Below, in pieces: positions 43,325-52,173 of a DNA stretch of 64,000 nt; within the stretch, counting starts at the first letter, position 1; each line of letters opens with the position of its first letter. The notes below the pieces were generated by a model, which had not been told where the DNA came from, searched no databases, and saw only the letters and a program-made list of their open reading frames with translations. Location of the stretch: the NCBI GenBank assembly GCA_016720705.1, contig JADKKB010000007.1, positions 682,001 to 746,000 on the forward strand. Reading direction: 5' to 3'. Position numbers and translations under genes: made by a program. The stretch comes from Chloracidobacterium sp. GTDB lineage: Bacteria; Acidobacteriota; Blastocatellia; Pyrinomonadales; Pyrinomonadaceae.

Positions 43325-43475
43325 GTATAAACAGTTCCCATCGGGAACAGGGCCCGCGAATCGTAATCAATCCAAACCAACGCTAACATAACGTTCCCTT
43401 CGCGAACAAAAACCGCGAATCGTAACGAATTCAACCCGATGATCACACGAAAGGTTCCTTCGGAAACAAGATACA
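43325..43475. repeat. Three-unit array of hairpin repeats
   Basis: Three similar short palindromes, GTTCCCATCGGGAAC (43334-43348), GTTCCCTTCGCGAAC (43393-43407) and GTTCCTTCGGAAAC (43454-43467), occur 59 and 61 bases apart. The stretch between units is also alike (CCGCGAATCGTAA near 43354-43366 and 43412-43424). The spacing is not a multiple of three, arguing against a coding repeat, although an 81-codon open frame runs through it on the minus strand. Confidence 0.7.
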
Positions 43476-43586
43476 ATGCGTCCGTCATTGACTAGCGTTT
43501 CACCACTCTTTCCCAAACTCTATTTGGTGAAGGGCTAACTCGACAATTATTATCCCGTTTCTGCTCAAACACCAACCCTGCCGGGG

Positions 43587-44342
43587 CTAACTCGGGCGAA
43601 TTGAACCAGGCTGATTTTCGGTTCGTTTGCTTTGCAGATCTGCCGCGGCGGCACGCGCGGCCGACACTCGCTTTGCCGCATTTACTTTGTACCGCCAGAT
43701 CAGGAACTCTGCAAGCATAAGGTTGGGCACCCATCCAAGCCACGCGACGGTGCGATAGACGTCCATCGGCGGCAATTCAAATGAGTTATTTACGCTCCAT
43801 TTCCACGCCCGTAGCGTCAATGCCGACAGCGTCAGTGCATAACTTCGGATCATATAGTCGCGATGAGCGTCGTAGTCGCCCTTTCGGGCCTTGATCACCG
43901 CCATCCCAGTAAAGTATATCCATAGCAACGCCAGCAGGATGAACGCGACCTTAGAGGTCGGTCCGCCATTTGCATAGAATCCCATTATCAACCCGGCGGG
44001 ACCGGTTATGAGTAAGATATCGGCTACATAAACGTATCCGAATACACGATGCAGTTTAGGAAACCGCGAACGCATAGACTGGGAGAATTGCGTAAATCCG
44101 GCAAAGAGAACCCAAATGCTTGTGTAAACGTGAACAAAAAATGCGATCCGCCAATGGTCGATCTCGATATATTGCTGCTTTATTCGCAGGAAGCCGACAT
44201 CGGTATTATATGGAATATATGCCGCGGTGATCCGAGCCATCTGATACGTGAAAAATGCCAGTGCTAAAAACGATATCGCAGAAATGACGTTCGTGCGGTT
44301 GAATGCACTTTGGATCTTAGGTAATAATCGTTGATTAAGCAT
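43587..44342 (-). CDS. DUF2306 membrane protein
   Basis: A 251-residue integral membrane protein with about seven predicted helices. Family features of DUF2306 are visible: HWRIAFFVHVYTSIWVLFAG (about 62-81), KLHRVFGYVYVADILLIT (about 96-113) and YDAHRDYMIRSYALTLSALT (about 154-173), the last with the conserved His-x-x-(Y/W)-M-x-RS motif. Related proteins may bind heme or a redox cofactor, but no role is established. Its ATG lies directly against that of the divergent lipoprotein gene. The C-terminal 40 residues are Ala/Arg-rich and poorly conserved. Confidence 0.82.
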   Translation of the reverse strand: MLNQRLLPKIQSAFNRTNVISAISFLALAFFTYQMARITAAYIPYNTDVGFLRIKQQYIEIDHWRIAFFVHVYTSIWVLFAGFTQFSQSMRSRFPKLHRVFGYVYVADILLITGPAGLIMGFYANGGPTSKVAFILLALLWIYFTGMAVIKARKGDYDAHRDYMIRSYALTLSALTLRAWKWSVNNSFELPPMDVYRTVAWLGWVPNLMLAEFLIWRYKVNAAKRVSAARAAAADLQSKRTENQPGSIRPS

Positions 44343-45113
44343 ATGAAAAACCTAGTATTACTCTTGATCGCGACGACGTTCCTTTTCGGCTGTAGTGTTC
44401 AGAAAACTGCAGAAAAGACTACTGATAAGTTTGATGATACCGCAGCTAACAACTCAATGGCGACTGCGGCAAATGCCCCGACGGCAGCGGCCGGCGACGC
44501 AGTAGCTCAAGAAATACTTGGATCATACGTCGGCACATTTGGCGATAACAAAATTACGCTGCTGATCACGAGCATCAGCGGCAATACGATCTCCGGACGC
44601 AGCATCGTCGGCGGCAATGATCGCCCGTTCGACGGGACGTTCGCATTGGAGAATGGCTCGTATGTCGTCTCCGGCAAAGAACCGGGCGACCATAAGGACG
44701 ACGGAGCCTTCAAATTTAATATCGCCAAGTCGAATATAAATGAACTTGTCGGCACGTGGAAGGCCAATGACACCAAACGTCCTGAAAAATCCTATAAGCT
44801 CGAACGCAGAAAGTTTGAATACCGTGCCGGCGTTGGCAATTGGCCGCAGGCGTCCAAGCGTTTGCTCAAGCCTGCTGATGTCGAGAATTTGCCAAAGGGC
44901 GAACTCGAATTTATGCGCAACGAGATCTTTGCCCGTCACGGATACTGCTTTAAGAAAAAAGAACTTCGTCAGCAATTTGAGAACGAAGACTGGTATATCC
45001 CCAATACCGTAGATATCAAAAACTACCTGACCGATATCGAAAAAACCAATATTGCTCTGATCAAACGCTACGAGAAATACGCGGATGAATACGGCGACGA
45101 GTATGGCCGTTAA
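44343..45113 (+). CDS. YARHG-domain lipoprotein
   Basis: A 256-residue lipoprotein: start at 44343 gives LLLIATTFLFGCSVQK with the lipobox Cys17; an alternative TTG start 12 bases earlier is unlikely. A Thr/Ala-rich linker is followed by a beta-barrel-like domain (SYVGTFGDNKITLLITSISG), and the C-terminus holds a YARHG domain (FMRNEIFARHGYCFKKKELR then WYIPNTVDIKNYLTD), a fold common in exported bacterial proteins, presumably for peptidoglycan or ligand binding. The start codon abuts the start codon of the divergent DUF2306 gene. Confidence 0.8.
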   Translation: MKNLVLLLIATTFLFGCSVQKTAEKTTDKFDDTAANNSMATAANAPTAAAGDAVAQEILGSYVGTFGDNKITLLITSISGNTISGRSIVGGNDRPFDGTFALENGSYVVSGKEPGDHKDDGAFKFNIAKSNINELVGTWKANDTKRPEKSYKLERRKFEYRAGVGNWPQASKRLLKPADVENLPKGELEFMRNEIFARHGYCFKKKELRQQFENEDWYIPNTVDIKNYLTDIEKTNIALIKRYEKYADEYGDEYGR

Positions 45114-45582
45114 CCTCGGTACTCGGGCTGTGGAGCCGAACTTGATCTCGCGATACAAACGTGCGATATCTCTCGCATTCGGCTAAAATCGGCGGGCAGT
45201 CGTTAGGCATTTTGGCCTTGTTGCCGACTGAGACGATCGAGAGCGGCTCCGCCGTGATCCGAACTTTACGGGTCGGCGGCAAATTAAATAGGGTCCCATT
45301 GAGTGGACGTCCATTCCGGCCTTTCCGAGAGCCGTAGTGGACGTCCATTTTGTTTATTTCTTCTGCCCCAGGCGTAGGGCGTGTTTGCAGTCTGTAACAA
45401 AATTGGAGCTGTGTCGTGAGCAACGATCTAATCCACGATCTAATACACAAAGTGGTATGTGATCTTTTTTTTGAACTATTACCGCAATTGTGATATGTTA
45501 CTCTCGATTAATACCCAAAGTGACGTTTTCCTTAATTTAAACGCAATTTTTTATTATTTGCTACAAAAGGGGGACGTCAAAA
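45114..45582. other. Intergenic region with paired palindromes
   Basis: About 470 bases without a convincing gene. Two direct copies of AGTGGACGTCCATT (45302-45315 and 45336-45349), each containing the palindrome TGGACGTCCA, are 34 bases apart. They could be operator sites or part of a repeat. A 129-codon minus-strand frame (45061-45450) is open but has no ribosome site and overlaps the lipoprotein gene. Confidence 0.5.
45471..45499 (+). promoter_or_regulatory. Predicted promoter for the 57-aa ORF
   Basis: TTGAAC (45471-45476) and TATGTT (45494-45499) are 17 bases apart, about 84 bases before the GTG at 45583. Consensus-based prediction. Confidence 0.4.
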
Positions 45583-45756
45583 GTGAAAGGAACTTCTGTA
45601 CTCGCAGCCTGTCTTTGTATCCTGTGTTTTTTCATCGGATATTTAGCTTATGCAGGAACTGCGCTGATCGTGGGCTTTGTAAAGGACAACGTTGATCCGT
45701 GCCGGACGTCGGTAGAGTTATGCTCGCAGCAGGAAATGACCACCACTGCACGCTAA
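45583..45756 (+). CDS. Possible small membrane protein, 57 aa (GTG start)
   Basis: A frame from GTG 45583 to TAA 45756 encodes 57 residues: a basic start, one strong hydrophobic helix (VLAACLCILCFFIGYLAYAG, about residues 6-25) and a short polar tail with two Cys (DPCRTSVELCSQQ). AAAGGGGG lies eight bases before the GTG, a good ribosome site, and a promoter-like pair is upstream. No family is recognised. It is convergent with the aminotransferase gene. Confidence 0.5.
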   Translation: MKGTSVLAACLCILCFFIGYLAYAGTALIVGFVKDNVDPCRTSVELCSQQEMTTTAR

Positions 45757-45810
45757 CCCTCAACCCGACACCCGCCATCGGGCAACACTATACGCTGCGC
45801 GCCGCACGCT

Positions 45811-47115
45811 CTAACACAGAGCAAAGCCGGCATCGAGCGCACGTATCAATTCATCGACATTATCCTTTGTCGAATTAAGCATCATTCCCGTTCGGATGAC
45901 GTTGCCGTAGAGGCCGCCCTTGCCGATGAGGACGCCTTGGCGTTTGGTCTCTTCAAAAACGGTGAGAACCGCAGCCGGTGCGGGTTCCTTGGTCTGGCGG
46001 TCTTTGACGAGCTCGATTCCCTGCATTAAACCCATACCACGGACGTCGCCGATCACCGGATATTTGTCCTTAAGTTCGTCGAGTTTGCTGCGGAAATAAT
46101 CGCCGACCACGCGGCAGTTGGTACGAAGGTCGTCGTCCTCGATCATTTTGATAACGGCAAGGGCCGCAGCGGTCGAGACAGGATTGCCGCCGAAGGTGGC
46201 GAAGGTCAAGCCCGGGAATTTGTCAGCGACCTCAGGAGTCGCGATCGTCCAGCCGATCGGAATGCCGTTGGCCATACCTTTGGCGGACGTGATGATGTCC
46301 GGCTCAACATTCCAGTGCTCAATGCCGAACCACTTGTCACCCGTACGCCCCCAAGCGGTCTGCACCTCGTCCGCGATACACAGGCCGCCGTAATTACGCG
46401 CGATACCGTACGCGATTTCAAAATACTCAGGTGGCGGCACGATAAATCCGCCGACGCCGAGGATCGGTTCGGCCATAAACGCCGCGATCTCGCCGGTCGT
46501 CGTCGTCTGGATCAGTTCCTCAATATCTTGGGCACACGCTACACCGCAACTGGGATATTCGAGCTTGAACGGGCATCGATAGCAATACGGTGCAGGTGCG
46601 TGGACAATACCCGCGACCTGTGCCGGCAACGGACGCCAGTTCGAGTGTCCCGTCGATGACAGTGCCGTCGCCGAACGCCCCGAATAACTGTGGCGCAAAA
46701 CTACGACCTCGTGACGTCCGGTTGCGATCTTGGCCGCCATCTGTGCCGTATCGTCCGCCTCGGTGCCGGTTGAGGTAAAAAATGATTTCTTCAGATCGCC
46801 GGGCGTGATCTCAGCCAATTTCTCGGCCAGGTTCGACTGGTTCGGATTAGCATAGAGCGCGGAGGTATGCTGGATCGTTTTGTTTTGCTCAAGCACCGCC
46901 TCGTTGATCCGCGGATTGGCGTGCCCGACACTCACGGTCAGCACACCGCCGAAGCAATCGAGATACCGGTTCCCCTGATCGTCCCAGACGTACTCGCCTT
47001 CGCCCTTAACGAGCGCGATCGGCTCCTGATAGTAAGTGGCGACGGCCGGAAATAGAAATTCCTTGTGCTTTTCGATAGTACTTTTTAAGGACGATTTTTG
47101 TTCTGGTTGTGTCAT
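45811..47115 (-). CDS. Class III aminotransferase, AGXT2-like (probable beta-alanine transaminase)
   Basis: A 434-residue fold-type-I PLP enzyme. The PLP lysine is in IITSAKGMANGIPIG (about 278); other family marks are NRYLDCFGGVLTVSVGHANP near the start, FTSTGTEADDTAQM (cofactor phosphate, about 112-125) and ADEVQTAWGRTG with the PLP-pyridine Asp (about 245). Closest in character to alanine-glyoxylate aminotransferase 2, which also uses beta-alanine and beta-aminoisobutyrate. In this region it would convert beta-alanine to malonate semialdehyde for MmsA, completing the pathway. It includes a CYRC/C-x5-C pair (about 178-195) not seen in all relatives. It is 9 kb from hydA but on the same strand. 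Confidence 0.85.
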   Translation of the reverse strand: MTQPEQKSSLKSTIEKHKEFLFPAVATYYQEPIALVKGEGEYVWDDQGNRYLDCFGGVLTVSVGHANPRINEAVLEQNKTIQHTSALYANPNQSNLAEKLAEITPGDLKKSFFTSTGTEADDTAQMAAKIATGRHEVVVLRHSYSGRSATALSSTGHSNWRPLPAQVAGIVHAPAPYCYRCPFKLEYPSCGVACAQDIEELIQTTTTGEIAAFMAEPILGVGGFIVPPPEYFEIAYGIARNYGGLCIADEVQTAWGRTGDKWFGIEHWNVEPDIITSAKGMANGIPIGWTIATPEVADKFPGLTFATFGGNPVSTAAALAVIKMIEDDDLRTNCRVVGDYFRSKLDELKDKYPVIGDVRGMGLMQGIELVKDRQTKEPAPAAVLTVFEETKRQGVLIGKGGLYGNVIRTGMMLNSTKDNVDELIRALDAGFALC

Positions 47116-47351
47116 ATATTTATTTCCAAGATTGTCCGGAGCAATAGAACTTTCAGCGAAGCCGATTAATCTTGAAAGTACCGAATATCTTACGCCAAAT
47201 TACAGAAAAATAAAGTGTCAAATCTCGCATTTGTCAGTTTAATTGCGGCGACTGTATTAAACGCAAAGTCATTCCCGGATGATAATTGTGCGATCGGATC
47301 ATAGACGCATTGGCATCGCCGTGTTGTAAGTTGTAAACTCAGACGTTTCGT

Positions 47352-48524
47352 ATGGGAAATCGGACATTAGGAATTGCAGTTGTTGGCATTGGCGGTGCGG
47401 TCGGCACGACGATGGTTGCCGGCGTCGAACTGCTCAAGGCGGAGGCGATCGGAACCGAAGGCTTGCCGCTCGCCGAATTTGAGATCGATGGACTGGCTGA
47501 TTATTCGCAGATCGTCTTTGCCGGTTGGGACCTTTTTAGTGAAGACCTCGCCGCCGCCGCCGAAGAACACGATGTCCTGACGTATAAACAGTTTCGAGCG
47601 GTCGAAGAACCGCTGAAAGCTATAAAACCCTGGCCCGCGGCGGGCAATGACCGTTTTTTATCTAATATCGACGGCGGCAATCGGATCACTGTCCACAACC
47701 ATCGCGATACGATCGCCAAACTGCGAGCTGACCTGCAGGGGTTTCGCCGGACTTGCTCATCGGTAGTTGTCATCAATCTCGCCTCGACCGAAAAATACGT
47801 CGCCGATGGCAACGAGATATTTGATTCGATCAGCTCGTTTGAAACGGCACTTGACGACAATTCGCCTGACATTTCGCCGTCTATGCTCTATGCGTACGCC
47901 GCGATCGTCGAGCGGATACCGTTCGGCAATTTCACGCCGTCCGTTGCTGCCGATATTCCTGCATTGATCGAATTTGCTACCGCCAGCGGCGTGCCGATCG
48001 CCGGTCGAGACGGTAAGACCGGACAGACCTTTATCAAATCTGTCATCGCCCCCGCACTGCGAGCAAGAGCCCTAAAGGTCGACGGTTGGTTTTCGACCAA
48101 TATCCTGGGCAATCGCGACGGTCTCGCACTTTCAAACGAAGATTCGCTCGCATCTAAGATAATGACCAAGAGTTCGTTGCTCGAGGACATCCTCGGTTAC
48201 GAAGTCGAAGATCATCTGGTCGATATCCGATATTACCGCCCGCGAAGGGACAATAAAGAGGCCTGGGATAATATCGATATCAGGGGCTTTCTCGGCCAGA
48301 ATATGCAGCTTAAGATCAACTTTCTCTGCAAGGACTCGATCCTAGCGGCACCGCTCGCGATTGAGATAGCACGCTGTCTCGACCTCGCTATGCAGCGTGG
48401 CAAAGGCGGGATACAGGATCAATTGGCCGTATTCTTTAAGTTGCCGATGGCGAGCGACGGTCATCCCGAACACGCATTTCATAAACAAGAAGACGCTCTG
48501 ATCGACTGGCTCAAAAGCGAGTGA
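47352..48524 (+). CDS. ino1: Inositol-3-phosphate synthase
   Basis: NAD-dependent enzyme that cyclises glucose-6-phosphate to inositol phosphate. The 390 residues contain the N-terminal NAD-binding VVGIGGAVGTTMVAGVELL, the KYVADGNEIFDSI region, the conserved GRDGKTGQTFIKSVIAPALR (about 213-232; catalytic Lys and phosphate contacts) and WFSTNILGNRDGLAL (about 240-254). Length matches bacterial forms. A phosphatase of the inositol-monophosphatase family is encoded at 54217-55062, and the glucose-6-phosphate isomerase gene shares the substrate. Confidence 0.92.
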   Translation: MGNRTLGIAVVGIGGAVGTTMVAGVELLKAEAIGTEGLPLAEFEIDGLADYSQIVFAGWDLFSEDLAAAAEEHDVLTYKQFRAVEEPLKAIKPWPAAGNDRFLSNIDGGNRITVHNHRDTIAKLRADLQGFRRTCSSVVVINLASTEKYVADGNEIFDSISSFETALDDNSPDISPSMLYAYAAIVERIPFGNFTPSVAADIPALIEFATASGVPIAGRDGKTGQTFIKSVIAPALRARALKVDGWFSTNILGNRDGLALSNEDSLASKIMTKSSLLEDILGYEVEDHLVDIRYYRPRRDNKEAWDNIDIRGFLGQNMQLKINFLCKDSILAAPLAIEIARCLDLAMQRGKGGIQDQLAVFFKLPMASDGHPEHAFHKQEDALIDWLKSE

Positions 48525-48739
48525 GATCAGGCCGCAGCAGATCGTGCAGATGATCTAGAACATACAGAAATGTGCGTTTTTTATTGTTCGTCGTGATACC
48601 AAAACCGCCAATTTCTCGCTGATATGATAGAGATCTGATTGTACCGAACAGAATCAGTCCTCCGATTGCGCGCACGATCACTGTTAGCTCTCGCGGTCGC
48701 CGCTCTGAATATTTCAGTGACCGTCGAATTAAAATAATA

Positions 48740-49270
48740 ATGAGATCAATAATACTTTTTACAATTTTGTGTTTTCCCGTCGGATCACTGGCCCAGTCGG
48801 TCAGTGAGCTTTACCTTGCCGCACCCGCCGATGCGATCAGTGTCCCCGCAGTACAGCGAGCGGCCAACTCCTCGTCCGAGGGCGATCTGCTGCGATTTCG
48901 CGTCAATGACACGACAAGCGGCGAGATGAAGCTCATTTCCCGCTCGGGATCGAAAATGCTGGTCGGGATCTCGACGTACGATTGCGATGCGAGCGATCTG
49001 CAGTTTTGGGCGGTTAAAGGCGGCAAATGGATCAAAACCACTCCGGCAGTTATCAAGCCACTGGGCAAGAAAGACATCGTTGCCATACTTAGCACCTCGC
49101 CGGCGACGGTTAGCGAACTTGGCAAAGAGATCGGTATTCCTTTCTACTACACCTTCGAAATCGCTACGGACCATCTCAAACTCATCGCCCGCAAGCAAAC
49201 GGGCTGCGATGTCGCCGGAACGGTCTATAACTACAGTTTTGACGGCAAGCGGTACAAGATCCAAAAATAG
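48740..49270 (+). CDS. Hypothetical exported protein, 176 aa
   Basis: A small exported protein with a signal peptide (residues 1-18, ILFTILCFPVGSLAQS). The mature part is alpha/beta with the segment YLAAPADAISVPAVQRAANS near its N-terminus, two Cys residues (about 80 and 159) and repeated Lys-rich strands. It is not recognised as a named family. It lies 73 bases before the isomerase gene and may be transcribed with it. Confidence 0.65.
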   Translation: MRSIILFTILCFPVGSLAQSVSELYLAAPADAISVPAVQRAANSSSEGDLLRFRVNDTTSGEMKLISRSGSKMLVGISTYDCDASDLQFWAVKGGKWIKTTPAVIKPLGKKDIVAILSTSPATVSELGKEIGIPFYYTFEIATDHLKLIARKQTGCDVAGTVYNYSFDGKRYKIQK

Positions 49271-49343
49271 TTTCTCAACTAAGTTTGCGCTCCGACCGCT
49301 GAATTGTTTGACAGGCCGCCTGCCATTGTCTGAATATTGACGT

Positions 49344-51029
49344 ATGCTCAATCAATTCAGTTTTCATTTGCCGGCATCGATCGAAACCAAATTTCAGTCC
49401 ACGATCCGCGAATGGTCCGACGCGGGCAGCGTTGCAAGAATCTGGAACAAAGACGCGACTCTGTGGACCGGCACCGACGAAGCGGTGTGGTTGGACTGGC
49501 TCGAGATAGTCGAGGCCGAACTGGGAAATGCTGAACGGTATCGTAGCCTAGCCGCGGAGATCAGCGATGCCGGATTTGAAAGCGTCCTGCTGATGGGAAT
49601 GGGCGGTTCGTCGCTGTGCCCGGAGGTTTTGGCGATGACCTTTGGCAAGCACAATTTCCACATCCTCGATTCGACCGTACCGGCACAGATCGCCGCGGTC
49701 GAAAGCAAACTCGACAATTCAAAAACGCTCTTCATCGTTGCGAGTAAATCCGGATCGACGCTCGAGCCGAATTGCTTCAAGCAGTACTTTTTTGACCGTG
49801 TGTCTCAGCTAGTCGGAGCAGAAAACGCGGGAAAACAGTTTATCGCCATCACCGATCCGGGTTCGAAGATGGAACAGGTCGCCCAGACCGACGGATTTAG
49901 GCATATCTTTTATGGCAAACCGCAGATCGGCGGTCGTTTCTCCGCCCTTTCCGCATTTGGGATGACCGCTGCGGCGGCGATGGGCATCGATGTCGAACAG
50001 TTTTTGCAAAGTACGATGCCGATGGTCGATGCGTGCAGGTCAAATGACCCGAACCAAAATCCCGGCGCCGCCTTGGGCATAATGCTTGGCGTCTGCCACG
50101 CTGCGGGCCGCGACAAACTCACGATCTTTACAACACCGGAGATACACGACCTCGGTGCCTGGATGGAGCAGTTGGTCGCCGAATCGACGGGCAAGATCGG
50201 TGTCGCCATAATTCCCGTTGATCGCGAAAAGCCGCAGGCCGCCGCCCTTTACGGGTCTGATCGTATCTTTGCATTTCTAAGCGTTGCGGGTAACGACAGC
50301 CTCGACGAACAGTTTGCGTCAGTAACCGCCGCCGGACATCCCGCCGTCAGGGTCGTGCTGGATTCGATCGACACACTTGGACAAGAATTTTTCCGATGGG
50401 AGTTTGCGACCGCGACCGCAGGCTCCATTATGGATATAAACCCATTTAACCAGCCCGACGTCGAGTCCGCCAAGATCGAGGCTCGCAAGATCACAGACGA
50501 ATACGAAACCACCGGCTCGCTACCCCCCGAAACGCCATTTTTCGCGTCTGAGAATATGTCGCTTTTCACGGGCAACGAATACGCAATGGAGTTGCTCGCC
50601 GCCGCCGAGGAAGAGACCGTTGCGGCAATAATTGATGCCCATTTATCACGGATCGGCGAGGGCGATTACTTCGGACTGCTCGGTTATCTTGCGATGAGTC
50701 CCGATAATGCACAGGTGATGCAAGCGATCCGCACATCAGTCCTCGAACGGTTTGAATGTGCGACGTGTCTCGGATTTGGCCCACGATTTCTGCATTCGAC
50801 CGGCCAGGCATATAAGGGCGGCGGCAATAACGGCGTCTTTCTGCAGATCACGTCGGACGACGATTCTGACATTCAGGTTCCGGGACAGCGATACACATTC
50901 GGCGTGGTCAAGGCCGCACAGGCCCGCGGAGATTTCCAAGTACTCCTCGACCGCGGCCGCCGTGCACTTCGCGTTCACGTGGGCTCCGACGTTTCCGCCG
51001 GACTTCGCGAATTGTCGATAATTATTTGA
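49344..51029 (+). CDS. pgi: Glucose-6-phosphate isomerase, domain of the transaldolase-PGI type
   Basis: A 561-residue isomerase of the bacterial branch that is usually fused to transaldolase. Here it stands alone, starting directly with the PGI part (FESVLLMGMGGSSLCPEVLA, about 73-92; FIVASKSGSTLEPNCFKQYF, sugar-phosphate site, about 131-150; GGRFSALSAFGMTAAAAMG, about 190-208). The C-terminal 120 residues (GFGPRFLHSTGQAYKGGGNN then QLLLDRGRR-like end) also match that branch. No transaldolase gene is adjacent. A very clear bidirectional terminator follows. Confidence 0.88.
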   Translation: MLNQFSFHLPASIETKFQSTIREWSDAGSVARIWNKDATLWTGTDEAVWLDWLEIVEAELGNAERYRSLAAEISDAGFESVLLMGMGGSSLCPEVLAMTFGKHNFHILDSTVPAQIAAVESKLDNSKTLFIVASKSGSTLEPNCFKQYFFDRVSQLVGAENAGKQFIAITDPGSKMEQVAQTDGFRHIFYGKPQIGGRFSALSAFGMTAAAAMGIDVEQFLQSTMPMVDACRSNDPNQNPGAALGIMLGVCHAAGRDKLTIFTTPEIHDLGAWMEQLVAESTGKIGVAIIPVDREKPQAAALYGSDRIFAFLSVAGNDSLDEQFASVTAAGHPAVRVVLDSIDTLGQEFFRWEFATATAGSIMDINPFNQPDVESAKIEARKITDEYETTGSLPPETPFFASENMSLFTGNEYAMELLAAAEEETVAAIIDAHLSRIGEGDYFGLLGYLAMSPDNAQVMQAIRTSVLERFECATCLGFGPRFLHSTGQAYKGGGNNGVFLQITSDDDSDIQVPGQRYTFGVVKAAQARGDFQVLLDRGRRALRVHVGSDVSAGLRELSIII

Positions 51030-51083
51030 ACGGGCGACAACTTTCAGTTTCCGTCCCGTAATTTCGCCGCACATGCACAACAC

Positions 51084-51112
51084 AAAAAAGGCCGATCTGA
51101 TCGGCCTTTTTT
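51084..51112. terminator. Bidirectional rho-independent terminator
   Basis: AAAAAAGGCCGATC pairs perfectly with GATCGGCCTTTTTT around a minimal loop. It lies 55 bases after pgi and 26 bases after the convergent gene at 51138-51872, so it can stop transcription from both sides. Confidence 0.9.
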
Positions 51113-51137
51113 AGGTTTGAGTTTTGTTTAAGTTGAA

Positions 51138-51872
51138 CTATGGGGTCACAGGCGTCGTTTCGACAAATCTGGGCAGTGAGACAGATTGGTTCAGGTACAC
51201 GCCAAATTCTGTGCCGGCTTTCACTGTCGCTTCTTCGCCCTTGGTCTGGGTCTCGGCGATCAGTCCGCCGACACCGCCGATGATGCCGCCGATGAGCGCA
51301 CCCTTGCCGCCGCCGACCGCGCCGCCGAGGACTGCACCACCGACGCCGCCGCCGCCGATAAATTTCACCTTACGCAATTTCGTCTTGTCGCCTGAGGCGG
51401 TTCCCTCGTTGTCGCTCTTGGCACTCTTGCTGTCGAGTTCGGTCAGCGAACCATTTATCGTCCGCAAGGCTCCGTTCGGCATCCTGACAGATATAAAGCT
51501 TGCTCCGATCTCGCCGACATTTCCGCCCTTGTGCGCGGCCTTTACGGTATCCACCCTGCCGGTAACCGTCGAGCCGGTCGGTATTACGACCACGCCGGTC
51601 GACGAATAGACAGGTTCCGTAACGGTCGTCGTAAACGTATCGCCGACCTTGGCAGTCTTGGAAGAGATCGTCTTATTCATACGCACGCGGATCGTCGATC
51701 CGGACTCGACCGTAAAGAGCGGTATGACAGGAGCTCTAACGATCGGCTTTTTCGCGACCGGCCTCTTTTTCAGTACCGGTTTACGCTTCTGTGCTAGTCC
51801 ATCGCTAACACCGATGGACATAATTACCGCCATAAACAACACAAAGGTTTTAATATTAAATATCTTTTTCAT
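51138..51872 (-). CDS. Exported glycine-zipper protein, 244 aa
   Basis: Signal peptide at residues 1-27 (VLFMAVIMSIGVSDGLAQ), a Lys/Pro/Arg-rich stretch, then a beta-rich domain (TFTTTVTEPVYSSTGVVVIP; GSTVTGRVDTVKAAHKGG) and a glycine zipper (GGGVGGAVLGGAVGGGKGAL, about 175-194) that likely inserts in or along a membrane. The pattern resembles acidobacterial surface proteins of the 'glycine zipper 2TM' group. No partner is evident. Confidence 0.7.
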   Translation of the reverse strand: MKKIFNIKTFVLFMAVIMSIGVSDGLAQKRKPVLKKRPVAKKPIVRAPVIPLFTVESGSTIRVRMNKTISSKTAKVGDTFTTTVTEPVYSSTGVVVIPTGSTVTGRVDTVKAAHKGGNVGEIGASFISVRMPNGALRTINGSLTELDSKSAKSDNEGTASGDKTKLRKVKFIGGGGVGGAVLGGAVGGGKGALIGGIIGGVGGLIAETQTKGEEATVKAGTEFGVYLNQSVSLPRFVETTPVTP

Positions 51873-52173
51873 ATCGGTTCACTCTCGATGGCCCATAAGT
51901 TCGCAGGCCGTGCTTTTGTATCAAATTCGGAGCGAATAGTTGCCCCGAACGATCGCTCTATAAACGACTATGTACCTATACAGATTACCATTTGTAAGTT
52001 GGAAAATAAATTGTGATCTTTTTTCTGAAATTCGCTTCTATTAGCACTGTACTCAAAGCGTCACAGTTAGTTTGTAATCTCCAGAAGTTGAATTAGCCCC
52101 CGGCCTGCCAAAGCCGGGGGTTAAGTCGTTAAAGGGAGAGTTTAAACATAATTTTGCAAGGAGAAACGTCTTT
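51873..52173. promoter_or_regulatory. Intergenic region with strong GC hairpin upstream of 52174
   Basis: The stem CCCCCGGC (52097-52104) pairs with GCCGGGGG (52113-52120) around an eight-base loop. It is about 50 bases before the ATG at 52174, followed by AAGGAG (52158-52163). It has no T run, so it is more likely a leader or attenuator-type structure than a terminator. The rest of the 300 bases shows nothing recognisable. Confidence 0.5.

Noticed and set aside
43243..43488. An 81-codon minus-strand open frame with repeat-like text
   Set aside because: It runs through hairpin repeats whose spacing (59 and 61 bases) does not keep frame, and no ribosome site is seen.
36700..43500. A conventional integrative element or prophage between hydA and the aminotransferase
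   Set aside because: No integrase, transposase, phage structural gene, tRNA target or long direct repeats bounding the whole region; only small modules and hydA 5' copies are seen.
45061..45450. A 129-codon minus-strand open frame
   Set aside because: Overlaps the lipoprotein gene, no ribosome site, composition not protein-like, and it spans the paired palindromes.
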